This document shows, one piece after another, positions 7,169 to 14,793 of a stretch of DNA of 27,855 nt. The stretch is from the NCBI GenBank assembly GCA_036266975.1, contig DATAWZ010000045.1, positions 1 to 27,855 of the forward strand, in the 5' to 3' direction. Position numbers and translations under genes: made by a program. A model generated the notes under the pieces. The model was not told the origin of the DNA and ran no database searches. It worked only from the letters and a program-made list of their open reading frames with translations. This DNA comes from DATAWZ01 sp036266975 (GTDB lineage Bacteria; Actinomycetota; Thermoleophilia; Solirubrobacterales; Solirubrobacteraceae). Position 1 is the first letter of the stretch, and each line of letters starts with the position of its first letter.

Positions 7169-9214
7169 TCACAACGAGAGGCCGGCGGGATCATTGTCAG
7201 ACCGAGCCTGATGTGTCCTTTTTCCATTTCTCTGTGGCCGTCTGTCCTGAAGAGTTACGCTCCGTGCGCCCTCTCGTCCGCGCGTGGACTGAGGCGATGT
7301 CCAGCACTCTGCCCCTCCGGCCGGCGCGGACTCTTTGCCTCCGTCGAGCACTATTCCCTGTAGGCGCAGAATTGTGAGCGCCAGCCGAGCGGCGAATTGA
7401 TCGTCTGAGTCGTGGGCGATCGACAGGCCGGTGAGTTCCTCCATTCGGGCGAGCCGATAGCGGATGGTATTGTCGTGCACTCCGAGGATCGATGCACAGC
7501 GCGAGATGCTCGCCGCGCACTCGAAGAAGCAGCTCAGGGTGGCGAGCAGGGAGCTGTTCGCCGGATCGCGTAATAACCCGCCCAGCGTTTCCTGCGCGAA
7601 GCTGGTCACGGTTCGGGGGCTGGCATCGCTGAGGAGTGCGCGAGCCCGCCCGAGGTCGTCGACACAGAGCACCGAAGGACCGCCTTCGCGCCCAAACCGG
7701 CATACGCATTCGCATACTTCTCGGGCTGCGCGGCCGACCGCCGAGAGCTCGGCTGTGTCCGAGCAGGCGCCTGACACCCCGCCGATGACGTGGCGACGGC
7801 GTTCGCCGCGCTCGCAGACGGCGGTCACCAGTGCCTTGATCTGCGTTTCCGGATTTTCGCCGGCCTCTTCCGGGACCTCAACAAGGGCGAGCACCTCGTC
7901 GTGTTGGGTGGCCGCGTGTACCGCGTATGGCGCCAACTTCTGCAGCTCGGCTGCGATAGCACCGAAGTCGCCGCCGCGACCCAAGCCGGTCCGGGGCCTG
8001 ATCACGACAGCAACGTGGCGCGCCGCTGGATTGAGACCAGCCCGTTGGGCACGCTCTCGGCTCGCCGCGGCGCTGGGCACGCCACCAAGCAGCTCCGCCA
8101 CGAGCTCACCTCTCTTCTCCGGGGCCGCTTCGCCCTTCCGGCCTCGATCTCGAAGTTTGAGCGCGATGAGCGTCGCGGCTCGGCGGACGGCGAGCATATC
8201 GCCCGCGCTGAAGCGGCTGCCGTACTCCATGACCACGAGACGAGCACACAGCGTCGAGCCGATCCTTACCGGCGCGACGAGATGTCGGTGCATCACGCCG
8301 GCCTCGCGCAGAGGCGACACGAGAACCACGCGGTCTCCGGCTTCGTGCGTCAAGGCTCGCCGCACAGAAGGCTCACGGGTGCCCGGCGGCCTGAGGAGCG
8401 AAGGCATTATGCCGTCCGAAACTGCACGCGGGTCGGCCGCGGCCATCAGTCTGTCGTCGACATCGTGTAGCGCGCATGGCTTCCCGAGCAGCGTCGCGAG
8501 CGTCTGCACGAGATCGTCGAGCGAGCGGTCCGCGAGGACGAGATCGCCGAGCTTCTCTACCACCACGGCCGACCGGCGCAAGGCATCGATCTGACGATCA
8601 GCTGCCTCATCAGCCCTGAGCAAATCGACCATCTCGCGAGCCCGCGCGATTGCAACCGCAGCAAACGCGGCAAAGCCGCACGCCAGCTCCACCTGCTCCG
8701 TGGTGAAGGAGTGCGGCGCGTGCACGCTGTGCAGATAAAGGACGCCTATCGCCTCGTCGTCGAGCATGAGAGGCACAGCCAACACCACGCGACTGCTCCG
8801 TATGTTGGCGTTACCGCGCCTCACTCGGGGATCGCTGCGGCCATCATCAATCACGACGGTTCGCTTAGTCGTGAGGACAAGCTGCATCAGCTCGTCGTCG
8901 GTCGGATCGCGGCTCGGGCGGGCCGCAGTCGGCAGCGGCCTCGCGCCGTCGCCGCCGTGAGCGCCGTCGACGGAGTGCTTCGATTCCCCCCGTAGCACCA
9001 GGGTGCCGCGTTCGGTGCCCAGAAGTTCGCTGGCAACCCGTCCGACGACTCGCAGCACGTCGTCCACGCCACGAGAGCTGCCGATCACCTCACAGGTTTG
9101 GGCGCACGCACGGGCAAGCTCGAGCGCCGGCTTGTCGCCCACCGGCAAACCGGCCTGGCTCGCCGCAGCCGGTGAGGCGTCGGCTTGCCGCCGCTGGGGA
9201 GGGACGCTACCCAA
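7169..9214 (-). CDS. GAF-domain PucR/CdaR-type transcriptional regulator
   Basis: The protein has an N-terminal GAF-like sensor (about 45-195), a linker with a second possible sensor region, and a C-terminal PucR-type helix-turn-helix (about 570-615; FFECAASISRCASILGVHDN followed by TIRYRLARMEELTG). Such proteins usually act as ligand-responsive activators of neighbouring catabolic genes. Here it precedes the acyl-CoA synthetase/dikinase operon on the same strand and is divergent from the CurA-like gene, so either or both may be targets. After the usual family end (LTILRLQG, about 620) there is an extra tail of roughly 55 polar, low-complexity residues, which suggests loss of the original stop. 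The start is uncertain: a TTG at 9214 gives 681 aa, and a GTG at 9142 gives 657 aa and also fits; neither has a convincing ribosome-binding site. Confidence 0.88.
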   Translation of the reverse strand: MGSVPPQRRQADASPAAASQAGLPVGDKPALELARACAQTCEVIGSSRGVDDVLRVVGRVASELLGTERGTLVLRGESKHSVDGAHGGDGARPLPTAARPSRDPTDDELMQLVLTTKRTVVIDDGRSDPRVRRGNANIRSSRVVLAVPLMLDDEAIGVLYLHSVHAPHSFTTEQVELACGFAAFAAVAIARAREMVDLLRADEAADRQIDALRRSAVVVEKLGDLVLADRSLDDLVQTLATLLGKPCALHDVDDRLMAAADPRAVSDGIMPSLLRPPGTREPSVRRALTHEAGDRVVLVSPLREAGVMHRHLVAPVRIGSTLCARLVVMEYGSRFSAGDMLAVRRAATLIALKLRDRGRKGEAAPEKRGELVAELLGGVPSAAASRERAQRAGLNPAARHVAVVIRPRTGLGRGGDFGAIAAELQKLAPYAVHAATQHDEVLALVEVPEEAGENPETQIKALVTAVCERGERRRHVIGGVSGACSDTAELSAVGRAAREVCECVCRFGREGGPSVLCVDDLGRARALLSDASPRTVTSFAQETLGGLLRDPANSSLLATLSCFFECAASISRCASILGVHDNTIRYRLARMEELTGLSIAHDSDDQFAARLALTILRLQGIVLDGGKESAPAGGAECWTSPQSTRGREGARSVTLQDRRPQRNGKRTHQARSDNDPAGLSL

Positions 9215-10239
9215 CGAGTGTGTCTTCTCGAACGTCGGTCGGATCTTTGCGCCGCCGGGCAGGCGCCATCAGGAACTCGCGGTCGTCGGGGCGACGGAGC
9301 CACTTACGCTCCCCCAGCCGTCGCGTCGTTCCGCCCCCCGTCGCCCGCCTGCGTCTCTTGTCCGCCCACCACCAAGGCGAACAGTCCTCCCGCGGTCGGC
9401 TCGCTACCGCTCGTCCCGTCTCGCCGCGGGCGCCTCGGCCGGTCGCCCCGCCGCCACATGCGGCCATGCACGCGATGCGCGCCCTCTCATGGGAGCCTTC
9501 CCGCGTTCTCGACCCCGACCGCGCCCGGCAGCGGGCCGACGCTCCTGATCCTCCCGGCTCGCAGACCCACCTTCCATGCGCCGACCCCCGACTCAGGGTT
9601 TCTGCCTGGCACGATGCGATCGCGCCAGTGCCACAAATGAGCCCCTGCGTCGCGTGGACTTCATCCAGCCAGTTCGACAGTCGGCGCTCGGCTCGAGGGA
9701 GAGTCGGCAAGGCGAGCCGAGCGCCAACCGTCACCGTCCGGTACGGACGTGCATTCCACACGTGCTTACCTGGGTCCGGCATCCCGCCGGTGGTCCGCGG
9801 GGCCGCCCCAGTACCCCGCCGGCTCGCACACTTCGCCTCCGTCACCGGCAGATGCGTTCGTATCCGTCGACCCGTCGGCGTCCGCCGGCACTGTCATCCC
9901 TCCTGTCGCACGACGCAATTTCCCGCGCTTAACCAAGCGGTCGCCCGCCTGCTCAGTTCGCACCTGCTTTATCACCATATCCCGTGCTTCGTGGCGACGT
10001 CTTCGGTCTGCGCGCCCAGACCTGTCGCAGCCCATTGGTCAACTAAGCCAAGCCTGCTGTGCCGCCCTGTCCCGACCCGGAAGCCGCGCGGCGCTCAGAT
10101 TGCGATGCTGGACTCTCCCGGGCCGCCCACCCAGCTCAGGCAACACCGCCGCTTCTTGGACGCACAAACCCAAAGGACTGGCAGATCGCCGGTCGCAATG
10201 GCCTACACCGTCGGGATCCAAGCCGCCTACGGTGACGCT
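9215..10239. other. Gene-free 1-kb divergent intergenic region, C-rich on the plus strand
   Basis: I find no open frame here with recognisable protein character on either strand; the long frames present read as Arg/Pro/Ser-rich chance translations. The stretch has a marked excess of C over G on the plus strand between about 9300 and 9900 (for example 31 C against 13 G at 9301-9360). It must contain the promoters of the PucR-type regulator (leftward) and the CurA-like gene (rightward). I see no clear -35/-10 pair, terminator or RNA gene. Confidence 0.6.
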
Positions 10240-11283
10240 ATGCCAGCACATGTGAACCGTCGCTTCCTCCTCAAGGTCCGCCCGACGGGCCAAGTCGGCC
10301 CCGAGCATTTTGACTACGTCGAAGAGGACGTGCCCTCGCCGCTTCCCGGCCAAGCATTGGTTCGTACTATCTACCTCTCCGTTGATCCCGCCAACCGCAT
10401 TTGGATGAGCGACATTCCGTCGTACATCCCACCGGTCGGGGTAGGCAAGGTGATGAGGGGCGTGGGGCTGGGTCAGATCGTCGCCTCTGAGCGCGACGAC
10501 CTGCGGGCCGGCCAGCTGGTCTTAGGACTCACCAACTGGCAAGACTACGAACTGGCGGACGACACCCTCAACGAAATCCCCTTCACGCCGCTGCCCGAAC
10601 ATCTCTCGGTCCCGCTCACCCACACGCTGGGCGTTCTCGGCTTCACAGGCATGACCGCGTATTTTGGACTAAACGATATCGCCAAGCCGCAGTCCGGTGA
10701 GACCGTCGTCGTCTCCGCCGCCGCTGGCGCGGTCGGGTCGATAGTCGGGCAGATCGCGAACCTCCAGGGAGCACGAACGATTGGGATCGCTGGCAGCGCA
10801 GAGAAGTGCCGTTGGCTCACGGACGAGCTAGGGTTCGCCGCGGCCGTCAACTACAAGGAGGACGATTGGACACGCCAGCTCGATGCGGCGACGCCCAGCG
10901 GCGTCGATGTCTACTGGGACAATGTCGGCGGCGCGATCTTGGAGGAAGCGCTTCCCCGCCTGAACCTCGAGGCGCGTATCGTGCTGTGCGGCTTGCTCTC
11001 GCAGTACAACTCTTTCAACGCTGACGCCCCCCCTCCGGTCGGCCCGAGGAATTTCGAACAGCTACTAATGAAGCGCGTGCTCCTGAAGGGCTTTATCATT
11101 TTTGACTTTGCCAGGCGCTTCCCCGAAGCGCAGGCTGCGTTGGCAGACTGGTTGTCTGCGGGAAAGCTCGCTCACCACGAGACAGTTGTAGAGGGCCTGG
11201 ACCGTGCCCCTGAGCACCTCAGCGACATGTTCGCAGGATCAAACGTCGGCAAGCTCCTGATCCACGTCGGCGATCCAGACTGA
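10240..11283 (+). CDS. CurA/PTGR-type NADPH-dependent oxidoreductase (MDR superfamily)
   Basis: This zinc-independent medium-chain reductase belongs to the group containing curcumin reductase CurA, 2-alkenal reductases and prostaglandin reductases, which reduce the C=C bond of alpha,beta-unsaturated carbonyls with NADPH. Evidence is the family N-terminus NRRFLLKVRPTG, the RTIYLSVDPANRIWM stretch (43-56), the Rossmann motif AAAGAVGS (160-167) and GIAGSAEKC (182-190). Full length is 347 aa. The ATG at 10240 is chosen because MPA..NRRFLLK is the usual family start; an in-frame ATG at 10198 would add 14 residues. It stands alone on the plus strand, divergent from the regulator, and could deal with an unsaturated intermediate or a toxic enone. 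Physiological substrate unknown. Confidence 0.9.
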   Translation: MPAHVNRRFLLKVRPTGQVGPEHFDYVEEDVPSPLPGQALVRTIYLSVDPANRIWMSDIPSYIPPVGVGKVMRGVGLGQIVASERDDLRAGQLVLGLTNWQDYELADDTLNEIPFTPLPEHLSVPLTHTLGVLGFTGMTAYFGLNDIAKPQSGETVVVSAAAGAVGSIVGQIANLQGARTIGIAGSAEKCRWLTDELGFAAAVNYKEDDWTRQLDAATPSGVDVYWDNVGGAILEEALPRLNLEARIVLCGLLSQYNSFNADAPPPVGPRNFEQLLMKRVLLKGFIIFDFARRFPEAQAALADWLSAGKLAHHETVVEGLDRAPEHLSDMFAGSNVGKLLIHVGDPD

Positions 11284-11291
11284 GGCTCGCG

Positions 11292-11305
11292 CCGTCACGA
11301 GACGG
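11292..11305. terminator. Weak hairpin after the CurA-like gene
   Basis: A perfect 5-bp stem, CCGTC with GACGG around an ACGA loop, begins 9 bases after the stop codon. There is no T-run, so function as a terminator is doubtful. Confidence 0.25.
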
Positions 11306-11533
11306 TGCTCAGGCCCAGCGGCGCCGGGTGGGAGGACGATGCAGGCCGAGCGTCGCTGTCGCCGCGGCCGCGGCGGTCGTAGTCGATCACGGTGAAGCGC
11401 TCGGCCAGCCGCCGCGCGAGGGCGACCTGCGGCGTTACTGGGCGGTCGGCCAGGGCGGGACCAGGATCACCGCCGGTCCCTCCCCGTCGCGGTCGTAGGC
11501 GATCCGCGTGCCGTGCTGCGAAGTGGTGTGCAT
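11295..11533 (-). pseudogene. Alpha/beta-hydrolase remnant
   Basis: On the minus strand an ATG at 11533 opens a reading frame with the typical start of small actinobacterial alpha/beta-fold hydrolases (HGTRIAYDRDGEGPAVILV), then stops at 11435 after 32 codons. A second piece in another frame continues the same fold (ARRLAERFTVIDYDRRGRGD) and ends at a stop at 11295. The segment between strand 3 and helix A is missing, and the nucleophile elbow, the catalytic triad and everything C-terminal of RGRGDS are absent. This is a decayed N-terminal fragment. It sits where base composition changes sharply, so it may mark an old recombination or deletion junction. Confidence 0.75.
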
Positions 11534-11598
11534 CGGTCCCCCGTCCCAGCGTCGATGTGTCGTGCTGCTCATCAGACCGCCGCCGGGGCAGAGCTCAT

Positions 11599-11633
11599 CG
11601 GTCCGCGGTCACGTTCTCGGCGCGGGACCGGTC
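11599..11633 (+). promoter_or_regulatory. Candidate promoter/operator of the MFS-sigma operon
   Basis: Two features overlap just before the ATG at 11642. An imperfect inverted repeat pairs CGGTCCGCG (11599-11607) with CGCGGGACCG (11621-11630). A GGTCACG box (11607-11613) is followed after exactly 16 bases by GGTC (11630-11633), resembling the ECF41 consensus as I recall it (TGTCACA-N16-CGTC), at 5 of 7 and 3 of 4 positions. Transcription from it would give a leaderless message and would mean autoregulation by the co-encoded sigma factor. Tentative. Confidence 0.3.
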
Positions 11634-11641
11634 ATAGGGGC

Positions 11642-13126
11642 ATGACCTCCTCACCCTCCTTTCTGGCGACCCGCCGCGGCAAGCTCACGCTCGCGCTGCT
11701 GAGCGCGGTCGCGTTCCTGGATTTCGTCGACGCCTCGATCGTCAACCTCGCGCTGCCCTCGATCCGCCACGCGCTGCACTTCTCGGTGTCGGGGCTGCTG
11801 TGGGTGCCGAGCGGGTACCTGCTCACCTACGGCGGCTTCATGCTGCTCGGCGGGCGCGCCGCCGACCTGCTCGGACGCCGGCGCGTGCTGATCGCGGGCG
11901 TGCTGACGATCGGCGCCGCCTCGCTCGCCGGCGGGCTGGCCACCAGCTCGGGCCTCCTCGTCGCGGCGCGCCTCGTCCAGGGCGTGGGCGCGGCCATGAC
12001 CCTCCCGGCGGCGCTGTCGATCCTCACCACGAGCTTCAAGGAGGGCCGCGAGCGCAACACCGCGCTCGGGGTGTGGGGCGGCGTCGGCGGCCTCGCCTCC
12101 GCGGTGGGCGTGCTGCTCGGCGGCCTGCTCACCGAGGGCCCGGGGTGGCGCGCGGTGATGTTCGTGAACCCGATCGCCTGCGTGGCCGTGCTCGTCGGCA
12201 TCCTGCGCCTGATCGACGGCCGGCGCCCGGCGCACCGCAGGCAGGGCTTTGACGCACTCGGCGCAACGCTCGCGACCGCGGGCATGCTGCTGCTGGTCTA
12301 CGCGTTGGTCAAGGCGCCGACCGTCGGCTGGGGCCGCGCGCGCACGCTCGGAGAGCTCGCCGGCGCGTTCGCGCTGCTCGTCGCGTTCGTCGTCAACGAG
12401 CGCCACCAGCGAAACCCGCTCGCCCCGCTGTCGATCTTCCGGATCAACGGGCTCGGGTTCTCCAACGTGACCCAGCTGACCGCGTTCGCCGGGTTCATCG
12501 CGATGTTCTTCTTCCTGACCCTGTACATGCAGGACGTGCTGCACTACTCGCCGATCCAGGCCGGCGCCGCCTACCTGCCGTTGTGCTTCGCGATCGCCGT
12601 CAGCGCCGGGGTCTCCTCGCAGCTCGTCGCGCGCATCGGCACGCGACCGATCATCGTGGTCGGAGCGCTGATCGCCGCCGGCGGGCTGTACTGGCTCTCG
12701 CGCCTGCCCGTCCACGGACACTACACCGCCGATCTGCTGCCGGGCATGCTCGTGCTCTCGCTCGGCTTCGGTCCGGTGTTCGTCGGCGTGACCACCGCGG
12801 CCAACGCCGGCGTGCCGGCCCAGGAGGCCGGCCTGGCGGCGGCGCTGCTGAACGCCTCCCAGCAGCTCGGCGGGGCGCTCGGGCTCGCGGTCTACACCGC
12901 GCTGGCCACCAGCCGCACCCGGCACCTGCTCGCCGCGCACGCCCCCGCCCTGCACGCCCTCACCGCCGGTTTCGATCGCGCGCTGCTCGTGGGCAGCGTG
13001 TTCATCCTCGCCGCGGCGATCATCGGGCTGCGCGCGACCAACACGCGCGGCGAACCGGCGCCCGAGCCCGACCCGCGCCCGCGCGAGCCGATTGGGGTCG
13101 CGATCATGTCGACCGGGAGCCGATGA
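11642..13126 (+). CDS. MFS drug exporter, DHA2 (14-TM, EmrB/QacA) family
   Basis: This integral inner-membrane protein is predicted to export toxic small molecules in exchange for protons. It starts with a short cytoplasmic tail and TM1 containing LDFVDASIVNLALPSI, the DHA2 hallmark around an acidic residue. The loop 2-3 motif appears as GGRAADLLGRRRV, and motif C-like glycines occur in GGVGGLASAVGVLLGG. About 14 hydrophobic segments fit 494 aa. The start at 11642 is chosen from the family N-terminus; the frame is open further upstream but that part is not protein-like. The stop overlaps the first ATG of the downstream sigma-factor gene, so the two are translationally coupled, an arrangement that suggests the exporter belongs to that sigma factor's regulon. 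The substrate cannot be deduced. Confidence 0.92.
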   Translation: MTSSPSFLATRRGKLTLALLSAVAFLDFVDASIVNLALPSIRHALHFSVSGLLWVPSGYLLTYGGFMLLGGRAADLLGRRRVLIAGVLTIGAASLAGGLATSSGLLVAARLVQGVGAAMTLPAALSILTTSFKEGRERNTALGVWGGVGGLASAVGVLLGGLLTEGPGWRAVMFVNPIACVAVLVGILRLIDGRRPAHRRQGFDALGATLATAGMLLLVYALVKAPTVGWGRARTLGELAGAFALLVAFVVNERHQRNPLAPLSIFRINGLGFSNVTQLTAFAGFIAMFFFLTLYMQDVLHYSPIQAGAAYLPLCFAIAVSAGVSSQLVARIGTRPIIVVGALIAAGGLYWLSRLPVHGHYTADLLPGMLVLSLGFGPVFVGVTTAANAGVPAQEAGLAAALLNASQQLGGALGLAVYTALATSRTRHLLAAHAPALHALTAGFDRALLVGSVFILAAAIIGLRATNTRGEPAPEPDPRPREPIGVAIMSTGSR

Positions 13127-14016
13127 TGGCCGAGGCCCAATGGCTGAACGAGCGCTTCGAGCAGCAGCGACCGCGCCTGCGCGCGGTCGCCTACCGCATG
13201 CTCGGCTCGCTCAGCGAGGCCGACGACGCGGTCCAGGAGGCCTGGCTGCGGCTGCACCGCACCGACGAGCGCGAGGTCGAGATCGAGAACCTCGGCGGCT
13301 GGCTGACCACCGTCGTCGCTCGGGTGTGCCTGAACATGCTGCAGTCCCAGCGCTCGCGGCGGGAGGACCCCTTCGGGGTGCACGTCCCGGACCCGATCGT
13401 CAGCGGCCAGGACGGGCTGACCCCCGAGCACGAGGCGCTGCTCGCCGACTCGGTCGGGCTCGCGCTGCTGGTCGTGCTTGACACCCTCGCGCCCGCCGAG
13501 CGGCTCGCGTTCGTGCTGCACGACATCTTCGCCGTGCCCTTCGATCAGATCGCGCCGATCGTCGAGCGCTCGCCCGACGCCGCGCGCCAGCTCGCCAGCC
13601 GCGCGCGCCGCCGCGTGCGCCGCCGGCCGACCACCCCGGACGCCGACCTGCGCCGCCAGCAGGCGGTCGTGCAGGCCTTCCTGGCCGCCGCTCGCGAGGG
13701 CGACTTCGACGCCCTGCTCGAGCTGCTCGACCCCGACGTCGTCCTGCGCGCCGACGCGGGCGCGCTGACCTTCCCGAGCTCGCGGCATGTGCGGGGCGCG
13801 CACAAGGTCGCCGCCCAGACGCTCAGCTTCCGCGGCGCGGCCGCCGCCGCCCGGCCCGTCCTGGTCAACGGCGCCGCCGGCTTCCTCGTCGACCAGCAGG
13901 GACACCCGCTGTCGGTCGCGGGCATCACCGTCCGCAACGGCCGGATCGCCGAGATCGACATCCTCGCCGACCCCGAGCGGCTGCGCCACATCGACCTCTC
14001 CGCTCCGGAGGACTGA
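13123..14016 (+). CDS. SigJ/ECF41-like sigma factor with SnoaL-type C-terminal domain
   Basis: Sigma-70 region 2 lies at about 10-75 (AYRMLGSLSEADDAVQEAWLR) and region 4 at about 115-165 (LAPAERLAFVLHDIF, then DQIAPIVERSPDAARQLASR). A SnoaL/NTF2-like fold follows (about 185-290), as in SigJ and ECF41 proteins, where this extension controls sigma activity in place of an anti-sigma factor. The motif usually written RADGGG in the extension is here RADAGA, and the WLPEP motif after region 2 is replaced by HVPDPIV, so this is a variant subgroup. Length 297 aa from the first of two adjacent ATGs (13123 or 13126). It overlaps the MFS stop by ATGA. No anti-sigma gene is adjacent. Expected to direct transcription of its own operon and perhaps more. 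Confidence 0.92.
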   Translation: MMAEAQWLNERFEQQRPRLRAVAYRMLGSLSEADDAVQEAWLRLHRTDEREVEIENLGGWLTTVVARVCLNMLQSQRSRREDPFGVHVPDPIVSGQDGLTPEHEALLADSVGLALLVVLDTLAPAERLAFVLHDIFAVPFDQIAPIVERSPDAARQLASRARRRVRRRPTTPDADLRRQQAVVQAFLAAAREGDFDALLELLDPDVVLRADAGALTFPSSRHVRGAHKVAAQTLSFRGAAAAARPVLVNGAAGFLVDQQGHPLSVAGITVRNGRIAEIDILADPERLRHIDLSAPED

Positions 14017-14112
14017 CTGGCCCGCGGCGCACGCCTGCGTCCCCGCCGCGCGCCCCGCCCGCCCGACGGTGAGTCCGGGCGCCGGCCCCTTGACCCCCGA
14101 AATCCGTCGCGC

Positions 14113-14793
14113 TCAGTGCGGCGGGGACGCGATCCCGGTCCGGTAGGCGTAGGTCACGGCCTGGGCGCGGTCGCGCAGCCCCGCCTTGGCGAACAGGTGG
14201 TTGATGTGGGACTTGATCGTCGTCTGGCTGACGACCAGGCGCTCGGCGATCTGCGCGTTGGACAGCCCCTCGGCGATCAGGGCGAGCACCTCGGCCTCGC
14301 GCGGGGTCAGGCCGCCCGGGAGCTCGGCGGGCGGCTCGGGCTCGCGCGGCTCCTGGCCCGCGAGCGCCGCGACGACGTGGTGCTGGACGGCGGGGTCGAG
14401 CGCCGCCTCGCCCGCCGCCACGGTGACGATCGCGCTGTGGATGTCCTCGCCGCTGGCGTCCTTGGTCAGGTAGCCGCGCGCGCCGGCGCGCAACGCCCCG
14501 AGCACGCTCTCGTCGTCGGCGAACGTGGTCAGCGCGATCACGCGCACCTCGGGCTGGGACTCGCGCAGCCGCCGGGTCGCCTCGATGCCGTCCAGGCGCG
14601 GCATCCGCAGATCCATGAGCACGACGTCGGGCCGATGCTCGGCGCTCAGCGCGATCGCCTCCTCGCCGTCGGAGGCGCTCGCGACCAGATCGATTCCGCC
14701 GATCAGCCCGAGCAGCGTGCCCAGGCTCTCGCGCACCAGCCGCTGATCGTCGGCGAGCAGGACCCGCACCGGCCCGCGCTCGTTGCCGGTCAT
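14113..14793 (-). CDS. NarL/LuxR-family response regulator
   Basis: The receiver domain (about 8-125) has the acidic pair DD (15-16), the phospho-acceptor Asp61 in VLMDLRMP, the Thr in ALTTF and the conserved Lys in YLTKDA. A LuxR-type DNA-binding helix-turn-helix (about 160-218) contains LTPREAEVLALIAEGLSN and TTIKSHINHLFAK. At 226 aa it is full length. Its ATG overlaps the stop of the upstream histidine kinase gene (ATGA), so kinase and regulator form a two-gene operon. The operon is divergent from an ABC exporter, the standard layout in which the regulator controls the exporter; the repeat cluster between the two promoters is the probable binding region. It ends convergently 96 bases from the sigma-factor gene with no clear terminator in between. 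Confidence 0.95.
   Translation of the reverse strand: MTGNERGPVRVLLADDQRLVRESLGTLLGLIGGIDLVASASDGEEAIALSAEHRPDVVLMDLRMPRLDGIEATRRLRESQPEVRVIALTTFADDESVLGALRAGARGYLTKDASGEDIHSAIVTVAAGEAALDPAVQHHVVAALAGQEPREPEPPAELPGGLTPREAEVLALIAEGLSNAQIAERLVVSQTTIKSHINHLFAKAGLRDRAQAVTYAYRTGIASPPH

Noticed and set aside
9172..10239. A 5' extension of the CurA-like gene into a 703-aa protein
   Set aside because: The extra 356 residues are Ser/Arg/Pro-rich, the family N-terminus begins exactly at the 10240 ATG, and the extension overlaps the regulator start.
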